A stretch of 64,000 bases of DNA from an uncultured Pelagibacteraceae bacterium (lineage in GTDB: Bacteria > Pseudomonadota > Alphaproteobacteria > Pelagibacterales > Pelagibacteraceae): contig CABXWY010000003.1 in the NCBI GenBank assembly GCA_902515985.1, positions 1 through 64,000 of the forward strand. Direction: 5' to 3'. Both the position numbers and the translations under genes were made by a program. Numbering within the stretch: the first letter of the stretch is position 1; every line of letters begins with the position of its first letter. A model generated the notes under the pieces. It searched no databases and was not told the DNA's origin. It saw only the letters and a program-made list of their open reading frames with translations. Shown one piece after another: positions 63,620 through 64,000 of this stretch.

Positions 63620-64000
63620 TTGAAATTAAAAAAGAAAAAACATTTTTAAGTAGTATAAAATTTTACCAAGATATAAGAATGTTAAAAATTTTACTACTTG
63701 GCGCTATAAGTGGTTTTCCTTGGGTAATTATCGGAAGTAGTTTAAGTTTATGGTTAAAAGAAGAAGGCTTATCAAGATCTACAATTGGATGGGCTGGTTT
63801 AATTTTTGCTGTCTATGCTTTTAATTATTTCTGGGCGCCATTAATTGACAGAATCCGGATACCTATTTTAACAAAAAAAATCGGCCATAGAAAATCTTGG
63901 ATTTTTTTAATGCAAATAATAATTTTACTTGGATTAATATTCTGGAGCTTTATAAATCCTTTGCAGAATTTAAACTTGGTCATTGGGGCGGGATTAATAA
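63616..64000 (+). CDS. AmpG-like MFS permease (3'-partial)
   Basis: The frame starts at ATG 63616, overlapping the trkH stop, and is open to the right edge; about 128 codons are visible. The sequence has ISGFPWVIIGSSLSLWLKEEG and FNYFWAPLIDRI, which match the N-terminal helices of AmpG-family muropeptide or related permeases. AmpG imports GlcNAc-anhydro-muropeptides in peptidoglycan recycling, which would fit the AmgK/MurU genes in this window. Only the first part can be judged. Confidence 0.75.
   Translation, partial: MIEIKKEKTFLSSIKFYQDIRMLKILLLGAISGFPWVIIGSSLSLWLKEEGLSRSTIGWAGLIFAVYAFNYFWAPLIDRIRIPILTKKIGHRKSWIFLMQIIILLGLIFWSFINPLQNLNLVIGAGLI

Overview
This window looks like a piece of a streamlined, very AT-rich alphaproteobacterial chromosome, most likely the SAR11 clade (Pelagibacterales). 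The reasons are the strong A/T bias with A/T-rich codons and many lysine, asparagine and isoleucine residues, the near absence of intergenic DNA (no gene-free stretch reaches 300 bases, and many genes overlap by 1-17 bases), and alphaproteobacterial markers: a ChvG/ChvI pair beside ahcY, a TsaE-AmgK fusion next to MurU, a RegA-type regulator, and a class I lysyl-tRNA synthetase. The taxonomic call is an inference from gene content and composition; no rRNA or tRNA gene was seen.

Layout. 1-4.8 kb: lipid A/Kdo operon (msbA-like, cut by the window edge, then waaA, lpxK, lpxL). 4.8-6.8 kb: DUF2093, purD, rsmD. 6.8-13.2 kb: a tightly overlapping minus-strand operon of a HAD phosphatase, ribF, ileS, lspA, a DUF3035-like lipoprotein and a short pgi. 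13.3-15.4 kb: groES-groEL with a likely heat-shock promoter and a clear terminator. 15.4-20.0 kb: an accessory-looking segment with a MORN-like protein, an arylsulfotransferase-like beta-propeller protein, two small membrane proteins and a P-loop sulfotransferase, flanked by two related untranslated modules that each end in a terminator. 20-31.5 kb: typA, psiE, a YczE-family membrane protein, a DUF6134-like protein, a Lys-rich coiled-coil protein, cfa, a dapA-like gene, a GT9 glycosyltransferase, a DnaJ-domain membrane protein, ptrB, hsp20 and a small lipoprotein. 31.5-37.5 kb: convergent purine permease and purine phosphoribosyltransferase, a GT17 glycosyltransferase, DUF1330, a 3-methyladenine glycosylase, an EamA transporter, msrA and a sulfurtransferase. 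37.5-41.5 kb: an RND pump whose adaptor lacks the usual helical hairpin. 41.5-49.3 kb: a lytic-transglycosylase-like lipoprotein, a thermonuclease-like protein, a VanZ-like protein, gpmA, murU, tsaE-amgK, ahcY, chvG, chvI. 49.4-54.3 kb: polA, an ABC ATPase, bioY, regA. 54.4-58.6 kb: a polyamine operon (an ornithine/arginine decarboxylase-like protein, a deoxyhypusine-synthase-like protein, N-carbamoylputrescine amidase, agmatine deiminase). 58.6-64 kb: a queuosine-precursor transporter, rpmB, pyrD, class I lysS, trkH and the start of an ampG-like permease.

How the genes work together. Most of the window is core housekeeping: envelope lipid A, protein folding, tRNA charging, purine and pyrimidine metabolism, and cell-wall recycling (AmgK/MurU, with an AmpG-like permease at the right edge). 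The parts most worth attention are the polyamine operon with its deoxyhypusine-synthase homologue, the sulfotransferase cassette with its duplicated flanking modules, the hairpin-less RND adaptor, the two heat-shock promoter candidates that share a 14-base spacer, and the unknown Lys-rich coiled-coil protein with a long inverted repeat at its start. No CRISPR array, insertion sequence, prophage or integrase was seen.
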